From Porphyromonas bennonis DSM 23058 = JCM 16335 (lineage in GTDB: Bacteria; Bacteroidota; Bacteroidia; Bacteroidales; Porphyromonadaceae), in NCBI RefSeq assembly GCF_000375645.1, contig NZ_AQWR01000015.1, positions 287-45,753 of the forward strand: a stretch of 45,467 nucleotides of DNA. The letters are read 5' to 3'. The notes below the pieces were generated by a model. It was not told where the DNA came from, ran no database searches, and saw nothing but the letters and a program-made list of their open reading frames with translations. Shown piece after piece: positions 1-9,208 of this stretch (positions within the stretch are counted from its first letter, which is position 1; the number at the start of each line of letters is the position of its first letter). Position numbers and translations under genes: made by a program.

Positions 1-158
1 GCGGGGTCGCGGGATTGCTTGCATTGCCCGATCCACGGGTCTTCGGGGCTATGCCCCTTGACCCGAGCTATGGAGCTGTCACCCCAGTCGGGGTGCTTCT
101 TTCCCTACTCTTCACGATGAGTTGGATGACATATGTAAAGCTCAAATGCGTCACCCCT
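1..158 (+). mobile_element. Right end of a MITE-like element, cut by the window start
   Basis: This stretch matches the right half of the complete element at 38038-38447, including the CACGGGTCTTCGGGGCTA block, a CACCCC..GGGGTG hairpin, and the terminal sequence CTCAAATGCGTCACCCCT at 141-158. It has no coding capacity. It ends about 30 bases before the -7 box of the next gene. The rest of the element lies outside the window. The assignment rests on similarity between three copies seen here; transposition itself is inferred. Confidence 0.65.
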
Positions 159-188
159 GTAGAAGGCTGCTTATCTTGTTATTGTTTG

Positions 189-196
189 TAACTTTG
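189..196 (+). promoter_or_regulatory. Bacteroidetes-type -7 box upstream of the DUF6544 gene
   Basis: TAACTTTG fits the TAnnTTTG consensus and lies 40 bases before the ATG at 236. No clear TTG -33 box is at the usual 19-21 bp distance, so this is a moderate call. Confidence 0.45.
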
Positions 197-235
197 CGAT
201 TGAGATGAAGTAATGTTTATTGCCTTTTTGGTCAT

Positions 236-1345
236 ATGAAGATAGTATTTGCCGTTATTGTATTCCTTCACGGTCTACTGCACACTCTCGGATTGATTAA
301 AGCCTTGAGTCCGACATCTATTAGCAGTATGTCGTCTATCCCTAAGCCTTACGGATTTTTATGGATGTGTGCGGCAGTCCTCTTTATCGTCTTTGGGGTA
401 CAGTATTTTACAGGGTCAAAGTATGCTCCATGGGTAGGTTTGATCGCAGTATTAAGTTCTGAGATCTTGATTCTAACCTATTGGAAAGATGCAAGATTCG
501 GGACTCTCCCTAATGTTTTAATCTTAGTGGTGTCAGTGTCCTTGGTGGGACAGCAAATTTTCAGAAACAAAATAGAAGAGGAAACGGCACGCATACTCTC
601 TAAGAATGGGGCCGAGAGCAAAAAAATATCCGAGCGTGATCTCTCCAATCTGCCAAGTCCTGTTGCAAGATGGCTGACCCATTGTGGAATGGTTGGCAAG
701 GCCTCCATCTCTGTGGGTCGGGTTGTCCAAGAAGCACAGATGCAGATGAAACAAGGGAAAGGCGGGTGGATGACAGCTAAAGCACTCCAGTATTCGACTC
801 TTAATATCCCTGCATTTATTTGGTGTGTGGAAGTTAATAGGGGAGGACTCATTACCTTTCAAGGTCGGGATAAATTCGAGGATGGGCATGGACTCATGAC
901 CATCAAAATGAATTCATTAGTATCAGTCGTGAACGAACGGGGAAAAAAATTGGATGAAGCTATTCTTCAGACCTATTTAGGAGAAATGGTGTGGTTCCCA
1001 TCTCTGGCTCTAAGTCCCTATATAGTGTGGACGGAGATTGATGCCAATACAGCGATAGCCACTCTGTCGTATAATGGGACAACTGGTAGCGGAACTTTTT
1101 TCTTTAATTCAGAAGGAGATGTCGTGAAATACTCGGCCCTCAGATACAAGGATAATGGCAAGGAAGCAAAGAGGTACGTTTGGGAAATGAATATATATGA
1201 TTATCGCGATTATGAGGGTATTCGTGTGCCCAGTAGGGCGTCTGCCACTTGGAAACTCGATGATGGTAATTGGACTTGGCTGAGGTTAAAGGTGACGGAT
1301 TTAAAGTTCAACGAAGGTGCCTTGGCGGGTAGAAAGCGTACTTAG
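236..1345 (+). CDS. DUF6544-family membrane-anchored protein
   Basis: The 369-residue protein begins with four hydrophobic segments (about residues 1-21, 38-58, 64-83 and 90-107), followed by a soluble domain of about 245 residues. The soluble part opens with a LPSPVARWL motif followed by HCGMVGK, which resembles the LPxPVxRYL...G start of DUF6544 proteins, and it continues as a beta-rich domain. The biochemical function of this family is not known to me. The gene is monocistronic and carries visibly more A and T than the housekeeping genes around it. It sits directly after a MITE-like element, which suggests later acquisition. The ATG at 236 is chosen because the N-terminal hydrophobic segment starts at once. 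An imperfect GAGACT/AGTCTC hairpin follows at 1348-1373. Confidence 0.65.
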   Translation: MKIVFAVIVFLHGLLHTLGLIKALSPTSISSMSSIPKPYGFLWMCAAVLFIVFGVQYFTGSKYAPWVGLIAVLSSEILILTYWKDARFGTLPNVLILVVSVSLVGQQIFRNKIEEETARILSKNGAESKKISERDLSNLPSPVARWLTHCGMVGKASISVGRVVQEAQMQMKQGKGGWMTAKALQYSTLNIPAFIWCVEVNRGGLITFQGRDKFEDGHGLMTIKMNSLVSVVNERGKKLDEAILQTYLGEMVWFPSLALSPYIVWTEIDANTAIATLSYNGTTGSGTFFFNSEGDVVKYSALRYKDNGKEAKRYVWEMNIYDYRDYEGIRVPSRASATWKLDDGNWTWLRLKVTDLKFNEGALAGRKRT

Positions 1346-1624
1346 CTGAGACTGTTGCTTGAATGATAGTCTCTCTTGCGAGGAGAAAGATACGCTCCCT
1401 TGGACAGAATTGGTCTAGGCGCCTTTACATCTCATCCTTCGTGCAATGCCTCAGCACATTTGTCGCTAATGTGCGAGAATGGCACTTCTTGCAACATTCT
1501 CAACCGGGGTAGCGGGACCGCCTCTGACGGAGCCTTTGCACACCCCGGCCGACCGGTCGGGATCTTTGAGGTGGGGGGGCGACAGGGGTGACGAGTGAGG
1601 AGTCCCACATTGCCATAAATTCAC
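1346..1624. other. Intergenic stretch without a supported gene
   Basis: I see a weak hairpin at 1348-1373 and a perfect 12-bp palindrome CCGACCGGTCGG at 1549-1560. There is also an isolated AGGGGTGACG near 1586 that resembles the outer end of the local MITE repeat. A 71-codon open frame at 1376-1591 has an unconvincing composition and no recognisable domain. Confidence 0.4.
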
Positions 1625-1632
1625 TATTTTTG
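1625..1632 (+). promoter_or_regulatory. -7 box of the S41 peptidase gene
   Basis: TATTTTTG fits TAnnTTTG and lies 63 bases before the ATG at 1696. The -33 box is not clear. Confidence 0.4.
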
Positions 1633-1695
1633 CAAAAGTCACGGGGGAGACTAAGCCAGACTCATATCACATCAAACCACTTAACTGTAATCGAA

Positions 1696-4600
1696 ATGAA
1701 TCTAAGGAAGATCATCCTGACGGTAAGCGTCGCACTGACAGCGGCGACCATGCTCTCCGCTCAGGAGCAGAGACCTCTCTGGATGCGCTATCCCGCCATC
1801 TCTCCGGATGGCAAGGAGATCGCCTTCTCCTACCAGGGGGACCTCTTCAGCGTCGCCACTCAGGGCGGCACGGCACGACGCCTCACCACCTCAGAGGGGT
1901 ACGACTATCGTCCCATGTGGAACCCGGACGGCTCCAAGCTCGCTTTCGTCAGCACCCGCACCGATGGGCGAGAGGACATCTACGTCATGGACGCCCGTGG
2001 CGGTCAGGCGAAGCGTGTCACCACTCACAGTACAAGCGAGAAACCCATCACCTGGAGCCTCGACGGCAAGCACATCCTCTACGCAGCCCATATCCAGGAT
2101 CCTGCGTCCAGTGCCATCTTCCCCGGGCGGTACAACGAGCTCTACCGCATCCCCGCCGAGGGCGGTCGTACGGAGATGGTGATGCCAACGCCTCTTGCTG
2201 ACGGTGTACTCCTCCCCGACGGATCCGGACTGATCTATGAGGACAATAAGGGGATGGAGAATGAGTGGCGCAAGCACCACACCTCCTCCGTCACCCGAGA
2301 TATCGTCCGGTATGACTTCAAGAGTAAGAAGTACACCCCCATCGTCACCTGGAAGGGTGAGGATCGTAACCCGGTCCTCTCGGCTGACGGCAAGACGCTC
2401 TACTTCCTCAGTGAGCGCGGAGCGAAGAGCTGCTTCAACGTCTTCTCCGCCTCCATCGATGGTCAGAATGTCAAGCAGCTTACCTCCTACACCGACCACC
2501 CGGTCCGCTTCCTCTCCTCTGCTGCCGACGGCACCCTCTGCTACGGGTATGACGGCGAGATCTACACCCTCCGTCCCGGCGGTCAGCCGCAGCGCGTGCA
2601 GGTGAGCATCCTCAGCGACTACGTCGAGGAGCCCGAGCAGGAGATCACACTCCGCTCCGGTATCACCTCCGCCTCCATCTCCCCTGACGGCAAGCAGGTC
2701 GCCTTCGTGATCCGTGGTGAGGTCTTTGTCACTTCGGCGGACTACACCACGACGAAGCGCATCACCAATACCCCCGCAGCCGAGAGCGATGTCACCTTTG
2801 GCGACAACCGCACGATCGTCTATGCGAGTGAGCGCAATGGCAAGAGCGACCTCTACGTCGCCACCATCAAGCGCAGCGAGGATCCGGACTTCCCCCACAG
2901 CACCCTGATCGACGAGAAGCTCCTCATCCCCGGCGACAAGTCGGAGAAGACCTGCCCGCAATTTGCCCCCAACGGCAAGGACCTCGCTTACCTCAAGGAC
3001 CGCAGCCGTCTCGTGATCTACAATACCGAGACCAAGCGGGAGCGCCAGATCACCGACGGACGGTATCAGGTAGAGCGTGACGGACAGATCGACTTCACCT
3101 GGTCGCCCGACAGCAAGTGGATCGCCATGAGCATCGTCGACAACGGCCACAACCCCTACTACGATGTCGCTCTCGTCAGCGCGACCGAGTCCAATCCTGA
3201 GATCCACAACCTCACCCAGTCCGGCTACTTCGCCATGGGTCCCCGCTTCGTGATGGACGGTAATGCGATCATCTACACCTCCGAGCAGTACGGTATGCGC
3301 AACCACGCCTCCTGGGGCTCGATGAATGACGTGATGATCGTCTTCCTCAATCGCGAGAGCTACGACAAGTTCGTCCTCGACGAGGAGGAGTACAAGCTCC
3401 TCTCCGAGGCGGAGAAGAAGGCTAAGGAGCAGGAGAAAGAGCAGGCCAAGAAGGACGACAAGAAAGCCGAGAAGAAGGACGACACCACGAAGGATATCCG
3501 TGTCGAGCTCGACAATATCGACCACCGCATCCTGCGCCTCACCCCCGTCTCCTCAGAGCTCGGTGATGCCTTCATCACCTCTGACGGAGAGACACTCTAC
3601 TATATGTCTGCCTTCGAGGGTGGATACGACCTATGGAAGAAGGACCTCCGCAAGGGCGATGTAGAGCTGCTCAAGAAGCTCGACGGTCCCTTCTACAACT
3701 TCATGCCCGACAGCAAGGGGGACAAGATCTTCATGATCGGCTCAAGGGATATGAAGAAGATGTCTCTCCCGAGCGAGAAGATAGAGTCTGTCTCCTACGA
3801 CGCTCGCATGAAGCTCCGTCCCGCTGACGAGCGCCGCTTCGAGTACGACTACGTACGCCGCGAGGAGGGAGAGAGGATTTTCTACGAGGACATCACCAAT
3901 ATCAATGGTGCCAACTGGCCCGAGCTGACCGACCACTACGAGAAGTTCCTCCCCTATATCACCAATGATCAGGACTTCTCCGACATGCTCTCTGAGCTCC
4001 TCGGCGAGCTGAACGTCTCCCACACCGGCAGCGGCTACAGAGGACCTGTCAGTAGTCCCTCCACCGCTGAGCTGGGACTCTTCCTCGACTGGACGCCCTC
4101 CGACAAGGGCCTCAAGATCGATGAGGTGGTCATCGGCGGTCCCTTCGATACCTTCCGCTCCAAGGTCGAGGCCGGTGACTACATCACCGCCATCGATGGC
4201 GAGGAGATCGATGCTCAGACTGACTACTTCCCCCTCCTGAGGGGTAAGGTCGGTCGCGAGACCCTCATCTCCCTCTACTGCCCGAAGACCGGCGCACGCT
4301 GGGAGGAGACGATCAAGCCCATCTCCTCCGGCAGACTTAGCGACCTACTCTACAAGCGCTGGGTATCTCAGCGTGCTGAGGAGGTAAAGAAGCTCTCAGA
4401 CGGCAAGCTCGGCTACGTTCACATCCCCTCGATGGATGACGAGAGCTTCCGTAAGGTCTACTCTGATGCACTCGGTAAGTACTATAACTGCGACGGCATC
4501 GTGATCGACATCCGTAATAATGGCGGTGGCCGTCTCCACGAGGACATCGAGGTACTCTTCACCGGGACCAAGTATCTGGAGCAGATGACGAAGGGACGCG

Positions 4601-4956
4601 ACTACTGCCCGATGCCATCACGCCGCTGGACCAAGCCGAGCGTCATGGTCACCTGCGAGGCCGACTACTCCAATGCCCACGGCACCCCATGGGTCTACCA
4701 GACGATGAAGATCGGTAAGATCGTCGGTATGCCGGTTGCGGGAACCATGTCGAGCGTGAATTGGATCACTCTCCAGAACCCCGCCATCTACTTCGGCGTC
4801 CCCGCCATCGGCTACATGACGAAGGATGGCTACTACCTCGAGAATCATCAGGTAGAGCCGGATGTCAAGCAGCCCCTGGACTTCAACGAGGCGCTACAGG
4901 GTCGTGACACCCAGATCAAGCGCGCCGTCGAGGTACTTCGTGCGGAAGTAAAGTAA
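1696..4956 (+). CDS. Tricorn-like S41 family peptidase, secreted
   Basis: This 1086-residue protein is a tricorn-protease homologue. A signal peptide (about residues 1-21, ending TMLSAQ) predicts export to the periplasm. Two beta-propeller regions built from PD40-like repeats (SPDGKEIAFSY, NPDGSKLAFVS, SPDSKWIAMS) fill roughly residues 30-740, broken by a Lys/Glu-rich stretch at about 556-602. A PDZ domain lies near 794-878 and the S41 peptidase core follows. The expected catalytic residues are present: Ser775-His776 in VSHTG, Ser992 in ADYSNAHG and Glu1049 in LENHQVEPD. The family is thought to degrade oligopeptides inside the closed propeller cage. The start at 1696 gives a clean signal peptide; the frame is open upstream to 1588 but reads poorly. 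The gene is monocistronic and ends at a strong terminator. Confidence 0.9.
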   Translation: MNLRKIILTVSVALTAATMLSAQEQRPLWMRYPAISPDGKEIAFSYQGDLFSVATQGGTARRLTTSEGYDYRPMWNPDGSKLAFVSTRTDGREDIYVMDARGGQAKRVTTHSTSEKPITWSLDGKHILYAAHIQDPASSAIFPGRYNELYRIPAEGGRTEMVMPTPLADGVLLPDGSGLIYEDNKGMENEWRKHHTSSVTRDIVRYDFKSKKYTPIVTWKGEDRNPVLSADGKTLYFLSERGAKSCFNVFSASIDGQNVKQLTSYTDHPVRFLSSAADGTLCYGYDGEIYTLRPGGQPQRVQVSILSDYVEEPEQEITLRSGITSASISPDGKQVAFVIRGEVFVTSADYTTTKRITNTPAAESDVTFGDNRTIVYASERNGKSDLYVATIKRSEDPDFPHSTLIDEKLLIPGDKSEKTCPQFAPNGKDLAYLKDRSRLVIYNTETKRERQITDGRYQVERDGQIDFTWSPDSKWIAMSIVDNGHNPYYDVALVSATESNPEIHNLTQSGYFAMGPRFVMDGNAIIYTSEQYGMRNHASWGSMNDVMIVFLNRESYDKFVLDEEEYKLLSEAEKKAKEQEKEQAKKDDKKAEKKDDTTKDIRVELDNIDHRILRLTPVSSELGDAFITSDGETLYYMSAFEGGYDLWKKDLRKGDVELLKKLDGPFYNFMPDSKGDKIFMIGSRDMKKMSLPSEKIESVSYDARMKLRPADERRFEYDYVRREEGERIFYEDITNINGANWPELTDHYEKFLPYITNDQDFSDMLSELLGELNVSHTGSGYRGPVSSPSTAELGLFLDWTPSDKGLKIDEVVIGGPFDTFRSKVEAGDYITAIDGEEIDAQTDYFPLLRGKVGRETLISLYCPKTGARWEETIKPISSGRLSDLLYKRWVSQRAEEVKKLSDGKLGYVHIPSMDDESFRKVYSDALGKYYNCDGIVIDIRNNGGGRLHEDIEVLFTGTKYLEQMTKGRDYCPMPSRRWTKPSVMVTCEADYSNAHGTPWVYQTMKIGKIVGMPVAGTMSSVNWITLQNPAIYFGVPAIGYMTKDGYYLENHQVEPDVKQPLDFNEALQGRDTQIKRAVEVLRAEVK

Positions 4957-4981
4957 GCCGGACTAACCCCGACCTATCCTA

Positions 4982-5023
4982 AGAAGCCCTGCCGGAGAGT
5001 CCTCCGACAGGGCTTCTTTTTTT
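4982..5023 (+). terminator. Rho-independent terminator after the S41 peptidase gene
   Basis: AGAAGCCCTG at 4982-4991 pairs with CAGGGCTTCT at 5008-5017, with further pairing inside (CGGAG/CTCCG). The stem is followed directly by a run of seven T ending at 5023. It starts 26 bases after the stop codon. Confidence 0.9.
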
Positions 5024-5068
5024 GCTGTCCGATAAAGGTATATCGGAGGTGTGTGGTGCGGCCCCGAT

Positions 5069-5128
5069 CTATTACCGGTATTAGTCATCACTATTACCGG
5101 TATTAGTCGTCACTAATATCGGTAATAG
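5069..5128. repeat. 22-bp palindrome array 1 (three units)
   Basis: Units of 16 bp start at 5069, 5091 and 5113: CTATTACCGGTATTAG twice, then CTAATATCGGTAATAG. The period is exactly 22 bp. Units are separated by TCATCA and TCGTCA, so the symmetric part extends to an 18-mer ACTAWTACCGGTAWTAGT with four free bases. The array lies between the terminator at 5023 and the pgi promoter at 5263. It is flanked by GCCCCGATCT and AGATCGGGC, themselves roughly inverted. Confidence 0.95.
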
Positions 5129-5262
5129 AAATACCCCAGATCGGGCGCCACAGAAATCATAGGGAGAGCCTGAAAAAGTGCCCCTTCCCCGTGGAGGGTG
5201 AAGTCCCTCGGACTGTCTTGCAAACTTTTCCCACAGATCCGAAGACAAGAAGAGATTATAGC

Positions 5263-5270
5263 TATATTTG
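5263..5270 (+). promoter_or_regulatory. -7 box of the pgi operon
   Basis: TATATTTG matches TAnnTTTG. A start point about seven bases downstream (near 5277) would leave a 5' leader of about 30 bases before the ATG at 5308, and only about a dozen before the alternative ATG at 5290. The -33 box is not obvious. Confidence 0.55.
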
Positions 5271-5307
5271 CGTATAAGTAAAACAATGAATGAAGATACG
5301 AGCACAT

Positions 5308-6666
5308 ATGGACTTTATCTCTCTCGACATCACCAACGCCCTATGCAGCGACGAGCTGCAGGCTGCTGAGTATCACTCCCTCCTCCGGGAGGCGGATGCT
5401 GCGCATGAGTCACTATACGTCGGCGATCGACCCGGGAACGACTTCCTCGGATGGGTCTCCCTACCCTCCTCGATCACCGATGAGATCATGACCGAGATCG
5501 AGACCGCCGTGAAGCCTCTCCGAGAGGAGTGCGACTACGTGGTCTCCGTCGGTATTGGCGGCTCCTACCTCGGGATCAGGGCGGTCTACGATGGGGTGAG
5601 AGACTCCTTTGCTGACTACAAGGAGCAGAGCGGTCCCAGACTCCTCTTTGCCGGCAATCAGGTGAGCGAGGACTACCTTGCCGAGCTGATCGACCTCCTG
5701 AGGGGTCGGAAGTTTGGCATCATCAATATCTCCAAGAGCGGCACCACGACCGAGCCCTCTATTGCCTTCCGACTGCTGAAGGAGCTCCTGGAGGCGCAGG
5801 AGGGAGTCGACTTTGCTCGCAAGCACATCATCGCGATCACAGATGCACACAAGGGGGCACTCCGCAAGCTCTCCGATGATGAGGGCTATAAGACCTTCGT
5901 CATCCCGGATCCGGTAGGCGGGCGCTTCACAGTCCTCACACCGGTGGGACTGGTACCGCTGGCGGCTGCCGGCTGCGACATCCGGTCACTCGTGAGAGGT
6001 GCTCAGGATATGGAGAAGCATATCGGGCGCAGTGTCACGGGCGAGGAGAATATGGCGGTCCGCTATGCTGCGACCCGCAACGCTCTCTACCGGCACGGTA
6101 AGGTGATCGAGATCCTGAATAACTTCAACCCCCGCTTCCACTACATCGGTGAGTGGTGGAAGCAACTCTTTGCCGAGAGCGAGGGGAAGGACGGGAAGGG
6201 TATCTTCCCCACCCTGGCAGACTTTACCACCGACCTCCACTCCATCGGTCAGATGATCCAGCAGGGAGAGCGAAACCTCTTCGAGACCTTTGTGAGCATC
6301 ACGAAGCCACGCCGCTCCGTCGTCGTACCTGAGGATAAGGACAATCTCGACGGGCTCAATTACCTCGCCGGGAAGCAGGTCGACTTCGTCAATAAGAATG
6401 CGGAGACAGGTACCATCCTTGCCCACCTCGATGGCGACGTGCCGGTGATGCGCCTCGAGCTCCCGGAGCTGAGCGAGTACTATATCGGTCAGCTCTTCTA
6501 CTTCTTCGAGAAGTCGGTCGGCATCAGTGGCTATATCCTGGGTGTCAATCCCTTCAACCAACCCGGTGTAGAGGAGTACAAGCGGAATATGTTTGCACTG
6601 CTCGGTAAGCCCGGCTACGAGGAGGAGACCAAGAAGATCCGCACTCGTCTCGACAAGAAGAAATAA
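5308..6666 (+). CDS. pgi: Glucose-6-phosphate isomerase
   Basis: The 452-residue enzyme interconverts glucose 6-phosphate and fructose 6-phosphate in glycolysis and gluconeogenesis. Its length fits the short bacterial form. The substrate loop KSGTTTEP is present, as are the catalytic residues in [18 protein letters not shown] (Glu290), TTDLHSIGQ (His311) and EEYKRNMF (Lys425). Counted from the ATG at 5308 these numbers agree with those I recall for the Bacillus enzyme, which supports this start over the in-frame ATG at 5290. It is the first gene of an operon with a DUF4290 gene five bases downstream, then murA and rimM, so fructose 6-phosphate supply is coupled to envelope precursor synthesis. 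Confidence 0.97.
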   Translation: MDFISLDITNALCSDELQAAEYHSLLREADAAHESLYVGDRPGNDFLGWVSLPSSITDEIMTEIETAVKPLREECDYVVSVGIGGSYLGIRAVYDGVRDSFADYKEQSGPRLLFAGNQVSEDYLAELIDLLRGRKFGIINISKSGTTTEPSIAFRLLKELLEAQEGVDFARKHIIAITDAHKGALRKLSDDEGYKTFVIPDPVGGRFTVLTPVGLVPLAAAGCDIRSLVRGAQDMEKHIGRSVTGEENMAVRYAATRNALYRHGKVIEILNNFNPRFHYIGEWWKQLFAESEGKDGKGIFPTLADFTTDLHSIGQMIQQGERNLFETFVSITKPRRSVVVPEDKDNLDGLNYLAGKQVDFVNKNAETGTILAHLDGDVPVMRLELPELSEYYIGQLFYFFEKSVGISGYILGVNPFNQPGVEEYKRNMFALLGKPGYEEETKKIRTRLDKKK

Positions 6667-6671
6667 GATAT

Positions 6672-7346
6672 ATGCTACAAGACTACAAGGAAAACGACGC
6701 CAAGCCGCTGATCCTCCCCCAGTACGGACGTAATGTCCAGAATATGGTCGACCGCTGTGTCGAGATCGAGGATCCGGCGACCCGCCAGCAGTGTGCCGAG
6801 ACGATCATCGACACGATGCGCTCCTTTGCCACGACGGACAAGGATCGAGAGGACTTCGAGGAGGTACTGTGGGATCACCTTTATATCATGTCCCGCTTCA
6901 GACTGGACGTGGACTTCCCCTACCCCGTCACCTCTCAGGAGGAGTATGAGGAGCCGACGGTCCGGAAGCTGGATGACAATACACAGAGACCCCCGGTCTA
7001 CCGCCACTACGGCCATGTGATAGAGCGTATGGTGGAGATCGTCAAGGGGCTGCCGGAGGGAGAGGAGCGAGATGAGCTGGCGAGGATCACTGCCGTGGAG
7101 ATGAAGCGTCAGTACTGCAGCTGGAATAAGTCCTCCGTCGCCGACTCCAAGATCTTTGCAGACCTGTACGAGCTCTCCAAGGGCGAGATCTACCTCGATG
7201 AGCATATCTGCACGCTGCCGGAGGCAGGGGCTCTCACAGCTCCGTCCGGCAATAACCCTCAGAAGAGTAACAACAATAACCGGAAGAATAACAACCGGGG
7301 ACGAGGGAATAAAGGAGGCAACAGAAATAAGAAGAAAAGACGATAG
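6672..7346 (+). CDS. DUF4290 family protein
   Basis: This 224-residue protein matches the Bacteroidetes family DUF4290, which commonly lies directly upstream of murA. The first 180 residues look alpha-helical and soluble, with no signal peptide or membrane segment. From about residue 190 the chain turns into a low-complexity tail rich in Asn, Lys, Arg and Gly that ends NKKKRR, which could bind RNA or other polyanions. No catalytic motif is visible and I know of no assigned function. It starts five bases after the pgi stop and stops five bases before murA, so it is almost certainly cotranscribed. Confidence 0.85.
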   Translation: MLQDYKENDAKPLILPQYGRNVQNMVDRCVEIEDPATRQQCAETIIDTMRSFATTDKDREDFEEVLWDHLYIMSRFRLDVDFPYPVTSQEEYEEPTVRKLDDNTQRPPVYRHYGHVIERMVEIVKGLPEGEERDELARITAVEMKRQYCSWNKSSVADSKIFADLYELSKGEIYLDEHICTLPEAGALTAPSGNNPQKSNNNNRKNNNRGRGNKGGNRNKKKRR

Positions 7347-7351
7347 GTATC

Positions 7352-8662
7352 ATGGGCGCATTTGTCATAGAGGGCGGTCGGCAGATGAGGGGAACCCTCG
7401 TCCCACAGGGGGCTAAGAACGAAGCTCTACAGGTCATCTCCGCAGCTCTGCTCACCGACCAAGAGGTCCGCATCGCCAACGTCCCGGATATCCTGGACGT
7501 GATGAATCTCATCCGTCTGATGATGGATCTGGGCGTCAAGGTGACGAAGGAGAGCGAGGACACCTACTGCTTCCAGGCTGATGACGTCAATCTTGACTTC
7601 GCCTACTCGGAGGAGTTTCTCACAAAGTGTCGCAAGCTGCGGGGATCGATCCTGCTGGTCGGCCCTCTGCTCTCGCGCTTCGGCAAGGCGGCGATCACTA
7701 AGCCGGGAGGAGATAAGATCGGACGCCGGCGTCTGGATACCCACTTCCAGGGCTTCATAGACCTGGGTGCCACCTTTGACTACGACGAGGAGACGGAGCT
7801 CTTCTCCCTCCGTGCCAAGGAGGGTCTCCATGGGAAGTATATGCTCCTGGAGGAGGCCTCTGTGACCGGCACCGCCAATATCATTATGGCAGCAGTGCTT
7901 GCGGAGGGGACGACGACGATCTACAATGCCGCCTGCGAGCCTTACGTGCAGCAGCTCTGCCGACTGCTGATCTCTATGGGGGCTAAGATCGAGGGCGTCG
8001 CAAGCAATAGGCTGACCATCGAGGGAGTCAGCCATCTCGGCGGGGCGAGTCACAGGATCCTGCCGGATATGATCGAGGTGGGGAGCTTCATCGGCATGGC
8101 CGCCATGACTGCCTCTGAGCTGACGATCGTCAATCCTCACATAGAGGAGATGGCGATGATCCCGCGAGCCTTTGAGCGTCTCGGGATACGGACCGAGATG
8201 AGGGGGGATGACCTCTTTATCCCTGCTCAGGAGCACTACGAGATCGACACCTTTATGGACGGCTCCATCCTGACGATAGCAGACGCACCCTGGCCGGGAC
8301 TATCTCCGGACCTCATCAGTGTGATGCTGGTGGCAGCGACACAGGCGAGGGGAAGCGTACTCTTCCATCAGAAGATGTTTGAGAGCCGGCTTTTCTTCGT
8401 CGATAAGCTGATCGACATCGGCGCCCAGATCATCCTCTGCGATCCGCACAGAGCGGCGGTCATTGGGCTGGATCGGGCGCACCCCTTCCGCGCTGCGACG
8501 ATGGACTCACCGGATATACGTGCCGGTATCGCACTACTTATTGCCGCCATGTCCGCAAGCGGTACCAGCCGGATCAATAACATCGAGCAGATCGACCGCG
8601 GTTATCAGAATATCGATAAGCGGCTGAATGCCATCGGCGCCTCGATAAGCCGCATCGACTAA
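7352..8662 (+). CDS. murA: UDP-N-acetylglucosamine 1-carboxyvinyltransferase
   Basis: MurA transfers enolpyruvate from phosphoenolpyruvate to UDP-GlcNAc, the first committed cytoplasmic step of peptidoglycan synthesis. The 436-residue length is normal. The N-terminal Lys22-Asn23 pair in QGAKNEAL is present, and so is the active-site loop RFGKAAITKPGGDKIG. Within that loop the residue equivalent to E. coli Cys115 is Asp121 (GAT at 7712-7714). Cys-to-Asp enzymes are active but are not alkylated by fosfomycin, so natural fosfomycin resistance at the target is predicted. The gene follows the DUF4290 gene by five bases and precedes rimM by twelve. Confidence 0.95.
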   Translation: MGAFVIEGGRQMRGTLVPQGAKNEALQVISAALLTDQEVRIANVPDILDVMNLIRLMMDLGVKVTKESEDTYCFQADDVNLDFAYSEEFLTKCRKLRGSILLVGPLLSRFGKAAITKPGGDKIGRRRLDTHFQGFIDLGATFDYDEETELFSLRAKEGLHGKYMLLEEASVTGTANIIMAAVLAEGTTTIYNAACEPYVQQLCRLLISMGAKIEGVASNRLTIEGVSHLGGASHRILPDMIEVGSFIGMAAMTASELTIVNPHIEEMAMIPRAFERLGIRTEMRGDDLFIPAQEHYEIDTFMDGSILTIADAPWPGLSPDLISVMLVAATQARGSVLFHQKMFESRLFFVDKLIDIGAQIILCDPHRAAVIGLDRAHPFRAATMDSPDIRAGIALLIAAMSASGTSRINNIEQIDRGYQNIDKRLNAIGASISRID

Positions 8663-8674
8663 TGCCTTCCACTG

Positions 8675-9205
8675 ATGAAACTTACCGATCTCAGGGCACT
8701 GCCTGAGCATTACATTGCCCTCGGTCCCATACTTAAGCCGTATGGGACGACCGGGGACTTCATCGTCGACTCCTTCCCGGAGACGGCGCTGGATGACTTT
8801 ATCTTCATCGAGATAGAGGGGATCAAGGTTCCCTTTGAGATCGAGGAGTTAGTGGATCGGAGTGGCCAAGTGGTCGTAAAAATCTCCGGTGTGGATGATG
8901 TGGAGACGGCTGAGCGCTACCGAGGTTGCCCCGCCTTTGCCGCTCCGGGTGAGCAGCACGACCAGACTCAGGATGAGAGCAGGGACTACCGGAGTCTGCT
9001 CGGTTGGAGAGTCTACAGCGCTGGAGACGATGCCTATCTCGGCGTAGTGGAGCGGTATGATGACAGCACCGCCAATGTGCTGCTGAGTGTGCGGTCGGAC
9101 GATGGCACGGAGCACCTTCTCCCCTGGGTAGCAGAGTGGGTGGTGGCGCTGGATGAGGAGCACCATATCCTCCGCCTTACACTGCCAGAGGGACTACTCG
9201 GCTAA
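8675..9205 (+). CDS. rimM: Ribosome maturation factor RimM
   Basis: The 176-residue protein has the RimM layout: an N-terminal beta-barrel that begins LGPILKPYGTTGDFIV and a C-terminal PRC-type barrel starting near SLLGWRVY. RimM binds ribosomal protein S19 and assists maturation of the 30S head. The gene is last in the pgi operon, twelve bases after murA, and faces cdsA tail-to-tail across only three bases with no obvious terminator between them. The placement of a ribosome assembly factor after murA is ordinary for this group as I recall it. Confidence 0.9.
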   Translation: MKLTDLRALPEHYIALGPILKPYGTTGDFIVDSFPETALDDFIFIEIEGIKVPFEIEELVDRSGQVVVKISGVDDVETAERYRGCPAFAAPGEQHDQTQDESRDYRSLLGWRVYSAGDDAYLGVVERYDDSTANVLLSVRSDDGTEHLLPWVAEWVVALDEEHHILRLTLPEGLLG

Positions 9206-9208
9206 CCG

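Noticed and set aside
1376-1591. 71-codon open frame after the DUF6544 gene
   Set aside because: It has no hydrophobic pattern, domain or promoter, and it overlaps GC-rich intergenic sequence with palindromes.
1584-1596. A solo MITE end at AGGGGTGACG
   Set aside because: Only ten bases match and the following bases do not continue as CATTTGAG; chance cannot be excluded.
1891-3525. 544-codon open frame opposite the S41 peptidase gene
   Set aside because: It is a shadow frame created by the codon bias of the real gene, with a Val/Gly/Asp-rich composition and no domain.
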